Of a stretch of 64,000 nt of DNA, positions 1 to 8,185 are shown piece by piece (position 1 is the stretch's first letter; each line of letters begins with the position of its first letter). The position numbers and the translations under genes were made by a program. Below the pieces are notes generated by a model, which was not told the origin of the DNA, ran no database searches, and saw only the letters and a program-made list of their open reading frames with translations. This DNA is from Oceanospirillum beijerinckii DSM 7166 (lineage in GTDB: Bacteria > Pseudomonadota > Gammaproteobacteria > Pseudomonadales > Halomonadaceae): positions 40,795 through 104,794 of the forward strand of contig NZ_AULT01000022.1 in the NCBI RefSeq assembly GCF_000422425.1. Reading direction: 5' to 3'.

Positions 1-405
1 ATCGCTATTGTTGGCCGTGTAGGAGACAGCGAGCACTTTCGTAATATCAAGCGCTTTGATGTAAAAACCAACCCCTGCTGCCTGGGGCTGCGCATTGATG
101 AAAATCTCTATTTTGCCAATACCCGCTATATCGAAGATGAGGTGATGGCCGTTGTCGCAGAGCAACCTCAGCTACAACATCTGGTGATTATCTGCAGTGC
201 GATCAGCTTTATTGATGCCAGTGCGTTGGAAACTCTGGAGATGCTCAAGGACAATTTGCAGGAATCTGGCGTGACTTTGCATCTGGCCGATGTAAAAGGG
301 CCGGTAATGGATCAGCTAAAACAAACGCGATTTATTGAACACCTGGCACCGGGGCAGGTGTATCTGAGTACTCATGAAGCGATGCGGGATCTGTGTGATT
401 TGTAG
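1..405 (+). CDS. SulP-family anion transporter, C-terminal STAS domain (5' truncated by window edge)
   Basis: The frame is open from base 1 and ends at a TAG at 403-405, so only the last 134 codons are present. The visible protein starts IAIVGRVGDSEHFRNI, a stretch typical of the linker and first strand of the cytoplasmic STAS domain that follows the membrane core in SulP sulfate/bicarbonate/dicarboxylate transporters. The STAS helix region (IDASALETLEML) is intact. The membrane part, which would decide substrate, lies outside the window, so the anion carried cannot be told. A strong terminator follows at 492-523. Family call is firm; substrate unknown. Confidence 0.88.
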   Translation: MAIVGRVGDSEHFRNIKRFDVKTNPCCLGLRIDENLYFANTRYIEDEVMAVVAEQPQLQHLVIICSAISFIDASALETLEMLKDNLQESGVTLHLADVKGPVMDQLKQTRFIEHLAPGQVYLSTHEAMRDLCDL

Positions 406-491
406 CAGATATGTAATCAATATAGCCTGCAGGGTGTGGGAAATATTTGGGGTAGTGCACTGATTGATGCGCTACGAAGGGGCAGATGAGG

Positions 492-523
492 GCTGGGGTT
501 AAGACCCCAGCACCTGTTTTTTT
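492..523 (+). terminator. Rho-independent terminator of the SulP gene
   Basis: An 8-bp perfect stem (GCTGGGGT 492-499 / ACCCCAGC 504-511) with a TAAG loop is followed by seven T at 517-523. The stem overlaps the stop codon (499-501) of the convergent minus-strand gene. Confidence 0.85.
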
Positions 524-768
524 AAACCTTTAACCATTCGGGCGGCTTCTTCTGCATTCCACTTCAGCTGAGTTAACCCCAGAGAAAAACCCTCGATGAT
601 CATGCGTTTCTCTTCTTCCGTCTGACAATGCATCGCAATGCGGTTCAGCTCGATAGTGACCATAATCAGGGCCTGTTCCGAACTGCTGCCGGACTGATCA
701 TGCTGAGCGAGAAACTCACGGGTAAGTTGACGCGCGCGCTCAGTCAGATTGTTTCGAAAAGGACTCAT
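499..768 (-). CDS. Small unknown protein, about 89 residues
   Basis: I do not recognise the family. The frame can be extended to a TTG at 789, but the ATG at 768 (MSPFRNNLTERAR) is the more likely start; neither has a strong Shine-Dalgarno. The product is charged, mostly helical in appearance, has no signal peptide or membrane segment and ends in a basic helix (ARMVKGLKKQVLGS). Its stop codon lies inside the terminator hairpin of the convergent SulP gene. No function is proposed; that it is translated is inferred from length and composition only. Confidence 0.5.
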   Translation of the reverse strand: MSPFRNNLTERARQLTREFLAQHDQSGSSSEQALIMVTIELNRIAMHCQTEEEKRMIIEGFSLGLTQLKWNAEEAARMVKGLKKQVLGS

Positions 769-863
769 TCTGCTTTTTGTCTCACCCAAAGAATAAGGCA
801 GTAGACTAGCGGCAACTACCAGACAGGTAAAGCCATACTAACATACTGATTTGTAAATAAAGT

Positions 864-893
864 TTGACAATTTTAGCCACTGTGCCTTCGAAT
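864..893 (+). promoter_or_regulatory. Possible sigma-70 promoter for the 923 gene
   Basis: A perfect -35 hexamer TTGACA (864-869) is followed 18 bp later by TCGAAT (888-893), a four-of-six match to the -10 consensus. Start codon at 923 has a good Shine-Dalgarno (AAGGA). Prediction only. Confidence 0.45.
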
Positions 894-922
894 ATGCTTC
901 GAAAAAACACAAGGAAATTACC

Positions 923-1309
923 ATGTTAGCCCTATTGGCTGATCTTTATACGCCCCTGTTTTTTTTACAGAGTCTTTGGCTCGCTTACCAGAGCAATCAA
1001 CTAAGATCTTTTGCATACTTTGCACTCTTATCGTGTGCCGGTATTTATACCCTTTATGCGTTGGATCTATGGCTGCAAATCTGGCCAAAGTGGGGCATGG
1101 ATTTTAGCACCCATAGTGCCATTATTGTTCCATCACTGTGGCTGATCTCTCAGCATAGGCGATTAAGCCTAATCTATAGCCTTTTGGCCCTGAGTTATTT
1201 CTACCTGATGATAGAACTGCAGTATCATACATTGGTCGATATTGTTAGCACACTACTATTTGTGACTCCCTGGGTCTATTGGGTGGCACGACGTTTTTTG
1301 CAGCGCTAA
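923..1309 (+). CDS. Small integral membrane protein, possibly a reduced PAP2-like protein
   Basis: A 128-residue hydrophobic protein with about four membrane segments. The ATG is preceded by AAGGA at a 7-base spacing. Two short motifs recall the type 2 phosphatidic acid phosphatase fold: FSTHSA (cf. PSGHA) near residue 72 and HTLVDI (the HxxxD motif) near residue 105. The first PAP2 motif (KxxxxxxRP) and the arginine of the third are not seen, and the protein is shorter than normal PAP2 enzymes. It may be a degenerate or remote member, or the resemblance may be chance. It sits alone, followed closely by the GST gene. Confidence 0.6.
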   Translation: MLALLADLYTPLFFLQSLWLAYQSNQLRSFAYFALLSCAGIYTLYALDLWLQIWPKWGMDFSTHSAIIVPSLWLISQHRRLSLIYSLLALSYFYLMIELQYHTLVDIVSTLLFVTPWVYWVARRFLQR

Positions 1310-1352
1310 GCTTTTTAATTCAATATTTTTTATCCGCCAGATAAGAGTCATC

Positions 1353-2036
1353 ATGCCAGCCTACCCTGTTCTCTATTCTTTTCGTCGCTGTCCTTATGCA
1401 ATGCGTGCCAGATTAGCCATTATGGCTTCAGGGCTAACCGTTGAACTGCGTGAGATTGTACTGAAAAACAAACCAGAAACCATGTTAGCCATCAGCCCAA
1501 AAGGTACAGTGCCAGTACTGTTCGTGGAAAACGAAAGCAAAGTGGTAGATGAAAGCCTGGATATCATGCGCTGGGTATTAGAGCAAACTGACCCTCAAGG
1601 CTTTTTGCCGCAGGCTGATACAGACAGTGCCACACCGGATGAAAGGATAAAGCACTGTGATCAACTGATTCAACGTAACGATAAAGACTTTAAGCCGTGC
1701 CTGGATCGTTATAAATATGCCGACCGATACCCTGACTTTTCTCAGCAGGAGTACCGTCAGCAGGGAGAAGTATTTCTGCTGGAGCTAGAGGAGCGGTTAC
1801 AGGGAAACGACTACCTGTTAGGGGATAAAGCCTCATTGGCAGATATCGCCATCATGCCTTTTATTCGACAGTTTGCTCATGTCGATCGCAGATGGTTTTT
1901 CGAAGCCCCCTATCCTAATCTGCAGCGCTGGTTGAATAACTGGCTGGAGAGCCCGCTGTTCTTAAGCATTATGACAAAATATCAGCCTTGGCAGGAAGAT
2001 GATGAGATAACACTGTTTGGCCGTAATCAGCCTTGA
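1353..2036 (+). CDS. Glutathione S-transferase family protein
   Basis: A 227-residue protein with an N-terminal thioredoxin-like domain (residues ~4-80) whose first helix carries FRRCPYAMRARLA, with Cys-13 in the place of the catalytic Cys of Grx-like and omega-type GSTs. The strand GTVPVLFVE and the following DESLDIMRWV form the glutathione-binding cis-Pro and E/D-S positions. An all-helical C-terminal domain (~95-215) contains the usual LADIAIMPFIRQ N-capping motif. A disulfide/glutathionyl-handling role is likely from the Cys type; physiological substrate unknown. It is transcribed alone, 43 bp after the small membrane protein, and is followed by a terminator. Confidence 0.88.
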   Translation: MPAYPVLYSFRRCPYAMRARLAIMASGLTVELREIVLKNKPETMLAISPKGTVPVLFVENESKVVDESLDIMRWVLEQTDPQGFLPQADTDSATPDERIKHCDQLIQRNDKDFKPCLDRYKYADRYPDFSQQEYRQQGEVFLLELEERLQGNDYLLGDKASLADIAIMPFIRQFAHVDRRWFFEAPYPNLQRWLNNWLESPLFLSIMTKYQPWQEDDEITLFGRNQP

Positions 2037-2128
2037 TGGCTATCGCATGAGTCATGAGTAGCAGGGTGATAAATAACGGCTGTACTTAAGACCAGCACTG
2101 ATCCTAAGCAGGAGAGCAGGCAAAAAAA

Positions 2129-2150
2129 ACCACCCCGGAGGGTGGTACAA
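2129..2150. terminator. Hairpin terminator, probably bidirectional
   Basis: A 7-bp perfect stem ACCACCC (2129-2135) / GGGTGGT (2140-2146) with a CGGA loop. An A-run (2122-2129) precedes it, which is a U-run for minus-strand transcripts from the Lrp gene; a shorter T-run follows for the plus-strand GST transcript. Confidence 0.7.
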
Positions 2151-2169
2151 TTTTAGGGTTTAATAGTGC

Positions 2170-2245
2170 TCACTTAGCAGAAGTGACTCAGGGCGATAAG
2201 AAAGCCTCTTGCACGATTGGCTCCTCATGGGCGAGTGTCGCCCTG
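2170..2245. other. Two consecutive inverted repeats in the GST-Lrp intergenic region
   Basis: The 388-bp gap 2037-2424 has no gene. Besides the terminator it holds a perfect 6-bp hairpin (TCACTT 2170-2175 / AAGTGA 2181-2186) and an 8-bp perfect inverted repeat (CAGGGCGA 2189-2196 / TCGCCCTG 2238-2245) spanning 57 bases. It could be part of a small RNA or a 3' structure of the Lrp transcript; I recognise no known RNA family. Confidence 0.4.
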
Positions 2246-2424
2246 ACAACTCCATTAAAGCAAAATATTAGACTTTAGCCTGAACTGTATGCGTCATATT
2301 TAGTGGCTTTTCTGTCGTGTTCAATGGAATTTTACATCTGCCATATCAGGATAAAAAAACAATTGTCGCAACGCTATCATTAAGTGTCGCTTTGAGCCCA
2401 AATTAAAATACGATAAATACGTAA

Positions 2425-2853
2425 CTACTGCCGCCACTCTCTCAGCACCATATGGGTCGTGACTCTGGCCTTTTCCGGTAGCCTATCATCCAGTTCTGCC
2501 AGGATATCGTGAATACGCTGCATGGAATCCACTTCCAGATAGACCAGAAGATCCACCTCTCCGCTTATACCGTGGCACAGCTTCACTTCTGGATACTGCA
2601 TCAGAAACGCCACTAAAGGACGGCACTTAAAGCCACCATGACTGATCTGAAAATAGGCTTTTAGCTGCTGATTACTACTGAGTTTCTGAGCAGTAAGCAC
2701 CTGATAACCCAGAATCTCTCCCTGCTCTTCCAGACGCTTAATTCGCTCTGACACAGCAGAACGGGACAGGTTCACCTGTTCGGCAATAGCAGAAACACTC
2801 TGACGAGCATTTTCCTTCAGGGCTGCAATAATTTTTTCGTCAAAATGATCCAT
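2425..2853 (-). CDS. Lrp/AsnC-family transcriptional regulator
   Basis: A 142-residue protein with an N-terminal winged helix-turn-helix (residues 1-60; VSAIAEQVNLSRSAVSERIKRLEEQG) and a C-terminal RAM/ligand-binding alpha-beta sandwich (~65-140; CHGISGEVDLLVYLEV). Length is usual for single-domain Lrp/AsnC proteins, which bind amino acids as effectors and act as dimers or octamers. It is divergent from the YjeH-like exporter at 3258, the common arrangement of an Lrp-type regulator and the amino-acid exporter it controls; that link is inference. A composite repeat lies between them. Confidence 0.93.
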   Translation of the reverse strand: MDHFDEKIIAALKENARQSVSAIAEQVNLSRSAVSERIKRLEEQGEILGYQVLTAQKLSSNQQLKAYFQISHGGFKCRPLVAFLMQYPEVKLCHGISGEVDLLVYLEVDSMQRIHDILAELDDRLPEKARVTTHMVLREWRQ

Positions 2854-2983
2854 CGGTTAGCCTTGCGAGCAAAATGTTGGTGAAAACGTGAAAAAAACCC
2901 AAATCGTCGTCAGATCACGACCTTCTGATTTAAACCATCAAAGTATACTAAATGCTTGGCAAAAGCTTTTCTGCAAAGGTGTC

Positions 2984-3123
2984 ATACCATTCCCGATAAG
3001 TTTCTTGATATCAGAGTAGGTTGGATAAGCGGAGCGCCATCCGACATTTGCTCCGGTATCTGATGATTGTCGGAAGGCGCCTTACGGCTTTTCCGACCTA
3101 CAACAACTTATCGGATTTGGTAT
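2984..3123. repeat. Composite REP/BIME-like element with outer terminal inverted repeats (MITE-like)
   Basis: The gap 2854-3257 carries two REP-like units in inverted orientation: 3016-3046 starting GTAGGTTGGATAAG and 3068-3101 ending TTTTCCGACCTAC. Each has its own internal palindrome. They are enclosed by an outer imperfect 19-bp inverted repeat, 2984-3002 (ATACCATTCCCGATAAGTT) and 3105-3123 (16 of 19 pairs). The 140-bp unit encodes no convincing protein; a 61-codon open frame across it is a by-product. Such palindromes are typical of REP/BIME or non-autonomous MITE sequences mobilised by RAYT or IS transposases. Confidence 0.8.
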
Positions 3124-3257
3124 CAGACCATCTGGCTATGCTCGAAAAGTTTTTGCGTAGCGATCAAAGATATTCGATAAAAAATCATTATTTAACAACC
3201 TATTAACCAAAGGCACCCCTATATGCCCTTTGGTATATTTATGTCAGGAGCTTAGGG

Positions 3258-4529
3258 ATGACAAGGCTAAATCAAACGATTACCCGCTGGCAAGGAATGG
3301 GGCTAATTGCCACCACCTTATTAGGTACAGGGGTGTTTATTCTACCTCAACTAACATTGGCCGCTGCCGGTAGTCAGGCGATGTGGGCCTGGGCAATGTT
3401 GTTAATCGCTGTTCTGCCACTCACCTATGTCTTTGCCGAGCTAGGTCGTCATTATACCCATGCTGCAGGTCCTGCTTACTTTACCGAACGGGCTTTTGGC
3501 CCTATAGCCGGACGGGTAGCTGGCTTAACTTTTCTGTTTGCCATCCCACCAGGGATCACGGCAGCCCTGATTATGACGTTTGAGTTTCTTCGCCCTTTGA
3601 TTGAGTTGTCTTCGGGTCAACGCTTACTTGTGGAGCTGGCCGCCTTTGTCGGGCTGTTCCTCCTGAATCGCAGAGGCTTACAACTCTCCGGAAAGATTCA
3701 GCTGATCTTAACACTGACCATTGTTGCCGTTGTTCTTACAATGCTACTGGCAGCTTTTACTACACCGCACGCCTCTTTATCCACCCAGGCCGCTCAACAA
3801 ATTAATGCAACAAGCTCGACCTCAGAGGGCTTAATGGCCGCTATCGCTCTTGCAGCATGGAGTTTTCTGGGTATTGAAGCAGTTACTCACTTAGCGGGAG
3901 AATTCAAGGATGTTAAACGGGATTTTATTCCAGCCGCTTTGGGTGGAGTGACCCTGGTAGGCTTGATCTATATTGCCTGCACATGGCTATCCTCATTTGC
4001 GCCGGAACACAGTCTGGCGATGGTAGGCGCGTTTGAGTTATTAATCGGCGATAGCGGGCGTTGGATTATCGGCCTTCTTGGTTTAGTTAGCGGCCTGGCT
4101 ACCGTCAACGTTTATTTTGCCAGCACGGCTCGTCTGGCTTGGAGCTTTAGTCAGGACGGCGTTTTACCGGCTCGACTTAACCGACTGAATAAACATCAGG
4201 TGCCATCCTCTGCTTTACTGACCTTTATTTTGATCTCAGCTACCATATTAGTCATCAGTCACTTTAGCCAGTTGGACTTTGTTGTCTTGGCTCACTGGGT
4301 TAATGGATGCTTTGTGATGATCTATACCTTATCCATGCTGGCAGCCTGGAAACTGCTCACAAAACGACATCGGCCCGCGATTGCTATAGGGCTAGTAGCC
4401 TGTGCTCTGTTTGTGATCAGCTTAGGTGGTGCCATGGTTTATGCCATGATTCTGGCTGCTGTCATTGTTCCTCTACTGTATCTGCAACAAGGCTGGAAAA
4501 ACCGTAATCTGGTAAGCATGAGTAAGTAG
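3258..4529 (+). CDS. yjeH: YjeH-like L-methionine/branched-chain amino-acid exporter (APC superfamily)
   Basis: A 423-residue polytopic inner-membrane protein with about twelve hydrophobic segments. The opening GMGLIATTLLGTGVFILP matches the glycine-rich unwound TM1 of APC transporters and lines up with E. coli YjeH, as does the LGRHYTHAAGPAYF motif at residues ~67-80. The family carries methionine, leucine, isoleucine and valine outward by proton exchange. A good Shine-Dalgarno (AGGAG) precedes the ATG. It is divergent from an Lrp/AsnC regulator, which supports an amino-acid export role. A long terminator follows. Family call firm; exact substrates inferred from YjeH. Confidence 0.85.
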   Translation: MTRLNQTITRWQGMGLIATTLLGTGVFILPQLTLAAAGSQAMWAWAMLLIAVLPLTYVFAELGRHYTHAAGPAYFTERAFGPIAGRVAGLTFLFAIPPGITAALIMTFEFLRPLIELSSGQRLLVELAAFVGLFLLNRRGLQLSGKIQLILTLTIVAVVLTMLLAAFTTPHASLSTQAAQQINATSSTSEGLMAAIALAAWSFLGIEAVTHLAGEFKDVKRDFIPAALGGVTLVGLIYIACTWLSSFAPEHSLAMVGAFELLIGDSGRWIIGLLGLVSGLATVNVYFASTARLAWSFSQDGVLPARLNRLNKHQVPSSALLTFILISATILVISHFSQLDFVVLAHWVNGCFVMIYTLSMLAAWKLLTKRHRPAIAIGLVACALFVISLGGAMVYAMILAAVIVPLLYLQQGWKNRNLVSMSK

Positions 4530-4616
4530 GCTATTTCCGTAAGAGTGATGCGAGCATAATTCTGTATTCATTTAAGCAGATAAAGCGATAGCCCTGCAAA
4601 ATAACAAAGCCAGGGT

Positions 4617-4655
4617 CGTTGAGCGCTTTGCAATTGCAAAACGCTCAACGTTTTT
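4617..4655 (+). terminator. Rho-independent terminator after the exporter gene
   Basis: A long stem: CGTTGAGCG (4617-4625) pairs with CGCTCAACG (4642-4650), with the self-complementary TTTGCAATTGCAAA in between extending it, followed by TTTTT (4651-4655). Confidence 0.85.
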
Positions 4656-4798
4656 AATATACCACTCGCTTCTTCTTTACATCTCAACACTCTGAGTGAA
4701 TTCTGGGAGCGCCTTAGCATTAAAGTGATTTACAGACATGACTGAAACATCAGGTTCAGACTGTACATCTGATGAGATGGGGTCGATTAGCCCGTAAG

Positions 4799-5791
4799 CT
4801 ACAGAGAAGGTTTAGTATTAAAGTGCTGCCGATAAATACCGGGTGTTACGCCCAGGTTTTTTAGAAATACGCGTCGCAGCCGTTCCTCACGGCCAAAGCC
4901 TGTATCCCATGCTACCGCTTCCACGGACAACGGAGTACTTTCAAGTAAACTCCGGGCTTGTAATAAGCGCAATTGTTCCAGATATTTTGCAGGAGTAACG
5001 CCAGCGGTCTGAGTAAAACGACGGGCAAAGTTTCTTGGACTCATACGGCAATATTCAGCCATCTGTTCTACTGACAGAGAGCCACAGAGGTTATCCAATA
5101 ACCAATCATGTAGGTGATTAAAACGACTACCGGCCTTTTGTCGCAAGCTGACCGGTGTACTGAATTGAGACTGACTACCCGGACGGCGCATATAAAGCAC
5201 AAGGCTTCTGGCTACATCCATCGCTAACTCAACACCGTAATCCTGCTCGACCAAGGCCAATGACAGATCAATACCCGCACTGACACCAGCGCTTGAATAG
5301 ACACTACCCTGCTGAATATAAATAGCCTCTGAATCCACTTTGACCTTAGGGAACATCTCGGCCAAACGCTCACTGTAGTACCAATGAGTAGTACAGGCTT
5401 TACCATCTAACAGCCCTGTTGCGGCTAATAAGAACGCCCCCGTACAGATAGAAACCTGACATTGAGCCAAGGTCGCTTTAGTCGATAATGTCTCAATCAG
5501 CTCAGTATTCAAAGCCAGATCAGGCGCGATAAAACTACCCATCAGCATAAAGTAATCGTTATCAGCAAACTGGACGACGGGGCTGTCAGCTTTTAACTGA
5601 ACACCCGAGCTTAAGGTCACTAAGCCTGCTTCTTCAGCGGATAGCGTCACCTGATAAGCTGGAGCCTTACCTTGCAGCCGACGAATATGATTCGCCGAAG
5701 TAAACACTTCCAAAGGCCCCATCACATCCAGGCCGACAACCTGATCATAAAGAAAGATCTCAACCTGTTTCACACTATCGACCTCGTGCAC
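4799..5791 (-). CDS. GlxA-family transcriptional regulator (DJ-1/PfpI domain plus AraC DNA-binding domain)
   Basis: A 330-residue protein with an N-terminal class I glutamine-amidotransferase-like domain (~8-190), including the nucleophile-elbow stretch VSICTGAFLLAATGLLDG with a conserved Cys and the following TTHW. The C-terminal part (~225-325) is an AraC-type double HTH (LSVEQMAEYCRMSPRNFARR; VEAVAWDTGFG). Proteins of this architecture (GlxA, CdhR, GbdR, ArgR types) regulate catabolism of quaternary amines and basic amino acids in related bacteria; the effector here is unknown. It lies 183 bp downstream of a free-standing DJ-1/PfpI protein on the same strand. Confidence 0.92.
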   Translation of the reverse strand: MHEVDSVKQVEIFLYDQVVGLDVMGPLEVFTSANHIRRLQGKAPAYQVTLSAEEAGLVTLSSGVQLKADSPVVQFADNDYFMLMGSFIAPDLALNTELIETLSTKATLAQCQVSICTGAFLLAATGLLDGKACTTHWYYSERLAEMFPKVKVDSEAIYIQQGSVYSSAGVSAGIDLSLALVEQDYGVELAMDVARSLVLYMRRPGSQSQFSTPVSLRQKAGSRFNHLHDWLLDNLCGSLSVEQMAEYCRMSPRNFARRFTQTAGVTPAKYLEQLRLLQARSLLESTPLSVEAVAWDTGFGREERLRRVFLKNLGVTPGIYRQHFNTKPSL

Positions 5792-5900
5792 CCTGTTGAC
5801 CTGCTATCTCTGATAGAGCCTCTGTTTGTTACCACTTGTCTGAAAATACAGCTGAAAACCTGGCTGGACACTTTTCTTGCCGCCTTGCTGAAAGCATTTC

Positions 5901-5937
5901 TGGAGCGCTCTTCTGGAAGCTCTTTTGGAAGCTCTTT
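5901..5937. repeat. Short tandem repeat between the two DJ-1-domain genes
   Basis: A 12-bp unit TGGAAGCTCTTT occurs twice back to back (5914-5925, 5926-5937), preceded by a degenerate 13-bp copy at 5901-5913 and followed by TGGAAAA. It lies in the 183-bp non-coding gap between 5791 and 5975. No function is evident. Confidence 0.6.
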
Positions 5938-5974
5938 TGGAAAACGTCTGAAAAGCTCCCAGAAACACTTAAGT

Positions 5975-6568
5975 TTAAACCTCAGCTTGATACGGAGGTG
6001 CCGGATCATAATGCAGCACTTTACGTACTTCTCTTGCATGAGCCGGTGAATGTAACTCACCCAACAGCCACAGCGACATATCAATACCCGCAGAGACACC
6101 CTGGGAAGTTACCATATTACCGTCACGCACATAACGCATCTCAGGCATCACAGTTACACTCTCGTCCGCAGATAAAGCCTCGATTAACATCCAATGCGTG
6201 GTGGCTTTTTTACCCGCCAACAGGCCCGCTTTTTGTAGAATCAACGCCCCTGTACATACCGCGGTGGTGAACCGCACGGTATCCGCCTGCTGACGTACCC
6301 AGTCGATGGCTTTTTCGCTATTAAGCGCCGCTTCCAGACTATTCGCTCCCGGCACCAGCAAGATATCCAGCTCTGGTGCGGTATCGAATGTAAACTGAGG
6401 TTTGACCTCCATACCGTTGGAGCACACGATCGGCTCATCTGTTTCAGCAATAGTTACCACTCGGCCGCTTTTCAACAGATAGCAGGACAGATCAAATGCT
6501 TCGTACGGACCAACAAAGTCCAGCGATGCCACTTCAGGATAAAGGTAAATACCATAGGTCAAATTCAT
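5975..6568 (-). CDS. DJ-1/PfpI family protein (isonitrile hydratase/ThiJ-like)
   Basis: Start placed at the ATG at 6568 because AGGAG lies seven bases upstream; the frame runs on to 6634 but without a ribosome site. The 197-residue product is a single DJ-1/PfpI domain: DFVGPYEAFD near the N-terminus, the nucleophile elbow FTTAVCTGALIL (Cys ~103) and the ATTHW motif, then SQGVSAGIDMSLWLLGEL. This layout matches the isonitrile hydratase/cyclohexyl-isocyanide hydratase branch, but members also include non-enzymatic proteins. It precedes a GlxA-type regulator with a homologous domain. Enzymatic substrate unknown. Confidence 0.88.
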   Translation of the reverse strand: MNLTYGIYLYPEVASLDFVGPYEAFDLSCYLLKSGRVVTIAETDEPIVCSNGMEVKPQFTFDTAPELDILLVPGANSLEAALNSEKAIDWVRQQADTVRFTTAVCTGALILQKAGLLAGKKATTHWMLIEALSADESVTVMPEMRYVRDGNMVTSQGVSAGIDMSLWLLGELHSPAHAREVRKVLHYDPAPPYQAEV

Positions 6569-6763
6569 GATAAGACTCCTGGTTATGATGATATTCAGCT
6601 CACACCCTTCTCGGTGTGAACCCTCTATCGCCATACTAAGAGTCCTCCAACCTGGCAGCTATGACAAGATACCAGCATTTTCTGCCAAATTTCAAAACCG
6701 ACTGGATACGACCTGATCATCTAAAGAGCACAAACACGGCTCATCCGCCAGATGCAATGAACA

Positions 6764-6949
6764 CTATTCCACCTCATGGGATTTAGAGCCTTCCGGTGCC
6801 TGCTCCCGTTCGTTAAGACCGTAGTCACGCACTACACTGGCTACTCTTAGACGATAATTAACAAACAATAGGCCAGACAGGATATGGATTCCCGGACGAT
6901 ACAGTTTAGCGAACAAGGATTGAGGCAGTTTTACCGTCGTTATGGTCTT
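6764..6949 (-). pseudogene. Possible remnant of a coding sequence in the 6569-7036 gap
   Basis: The 468-bp gap has no complete gene. On the minus strand an open stretch of about 61 codons between stops at 6950-6952 and 6764-6766 has no ATG but reads like the C-terminus of a real protein (LFAKLYRPGIHILSGLLFVN, then YRLRVASVVRDYGL). The amphipathic/hydrophobic pattern looks coding-like. I cannot name the family. It may be a decayed gene whose 5' end is lost. Confidence 0.3.
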
Positions 6950-7036
6950 TTATCCCGTTAGCACAACAGCCAAAGGGCTGGCCTACCAGATTACAGGCCT
7001 ATCAGGTAACCCATCAGAACATATCGCCTATCTGAG

Positions 7037-7999
7037 TTATTCGACTAAAGACATTGTTGCCCGGTTAATAAAATGACGCTCAAACTGTTTAATATTCTGC
7101 TGAACGTAGTCCAGAAACGCCTGCATTGCTGGCGTAGGATGTTTGCCCTGAGGGTGAACGACACAAAAGCTGCGTCGCAATGGAAAGCCATTGACTGAGG
7201 GTGTCATCAGTGAGCCCAACTTCAACTCGGATAAAATACTGAGTTTGGGTAAGACTGCGACGCCTAAACCGGCAATCACGGCATGTTTTACCGCATCGTT
7301 CGAACCCAGTTCCATACTGGGCAGGAGACGCAGGCGCTGCTGCTGACAGTGTTGCTCCAGCGCCAGGCGACTGCCGGAACCCGGCTCGCGGATCAGTAAA
7401 CCACTATCTAAAAAGCGCTGAGCAGAAATATCATGAGAAGCCAGCAAAGGATGCTCAGGCGGCACCACAGGAACAAACTCATTATCCAGAAAAGGTAGCG
7501 ACATCAAAGGTCGATCAACAGGTACCATCCCCATGACGACCAGATCATCACTGTTATCATTCAACCGCTGCAGTGCGGTTGCCCGATTAACTACCTTAAC
7601 ACTGACACTGACCTGAGGGTGTAAATTAAGAAAGGCTCTCAACAGATAGGGCACCACGTACTGAGCCGTGTTGACCGCTACCAGCTTTAACTCACCTGCC
7701 ACGGCTCCCTGCAATGCCGCCAGATCGGTTTGCAGATGCCCCAACTCCGTAAAAATAGTATGGATGCTGGATGCCAGACGCTCCCCCGCAGCGGTACAGA
7801 ATAACCGTCGCCCGACGTATTCAAACAGGGGCTGCCCTATCGCTTGTTCCAGTTGGCGTACCTGACTGCTGACTGCAGGTTGGGTCAGGCCCAGCTCATC
7901 ACCGGCCTTGCTATAGCTTTGCCGTTCATAAACTGCTTTAAACACCTGCAACTGCCGGAATGTCAATCGACTGGTCATCTGAGGAACAGAAAGGGGCAT
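7037..7999 (-). CDS. pycR: LysR-type regulator, PycR-like, divergent from pyruvate carboxylase
   Basis: A 320-residue LysR protein: winged HTH at residues ~10-70 (SYSKAGDELGLTQPAVSSQVRQLE) and a periplasmic-binding-protein-like effector domain (~100-305), with the CbbR/CysB-like GELKLVAVNTAQYVVPYLL start. Shine-Dalgarno AGGTGA precedes the ATG. Pseudomonads have a LysR gene (PycR) in the same divergent position beside pycA-pycB, and the symbol is given on that positional and family basis. The 302-bp intergenic region holds a 9-bp inverted repeat that could be its operator. Effector unknown. Confidence 0.85.
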   Translation of the reverse strand: MPLSVPQMTSRLTFRQLQVFKAVYERQSYSKAGDELGLTQPAVSSQVRQLEQAIGQPLFEYVGRRLFCTAAGERLASSIHTIFTELGHLQTDLAALQGAVAGELKLVAVNTAQYVVPYLLRAFLNLHPQVSVSVKVVNRATALQRLNDNSDDLVVMGMVPVDRPLMSLPFLDNEFVPVVPPEHPLLASHDISAQRFLDSGLLIREPGSGSRLALEQHCQQQRLRLLPSMELGSNDAVKHAVIAGLGVAVLPKLSILSELKLGSLMTPSVNGFPLRRSFCVVHPQGKHPTPAMQAFLDYVQQNIKQFERHFINRATMSLVE

Positions 8000-8185
8000 A
8001 TTGTCACCTGATCAAGTATCTGAATCGTCACTGGATATGATAAATGGCCTGTGCAAAAACACCGTCAGAACAAACGGTCGGGGTAACACCCGGTAATCTG
8101 AACCAGCGCATTTTGACGCCAGAATATCCTCTCTGACAAGCAAAATCCTTATAAACTCTATGATAACCTTATCCAAAAACGACAG

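Noticed and set aside
3021..3206. 61-codon open frame between Lrp and the exporter
   Set aside because: It runs across the palindromic REP-like repeat, has no protein-like character, and is best read as a by-product of the repeat.
5672..6270. Overlapping plus-strand open frames across the DJ-1/AraC gap
   Set aside because: They are antisense or out-of-frame shadows of the minus-strand genes and the tandem repeat; no ribosome sites or known motifs.
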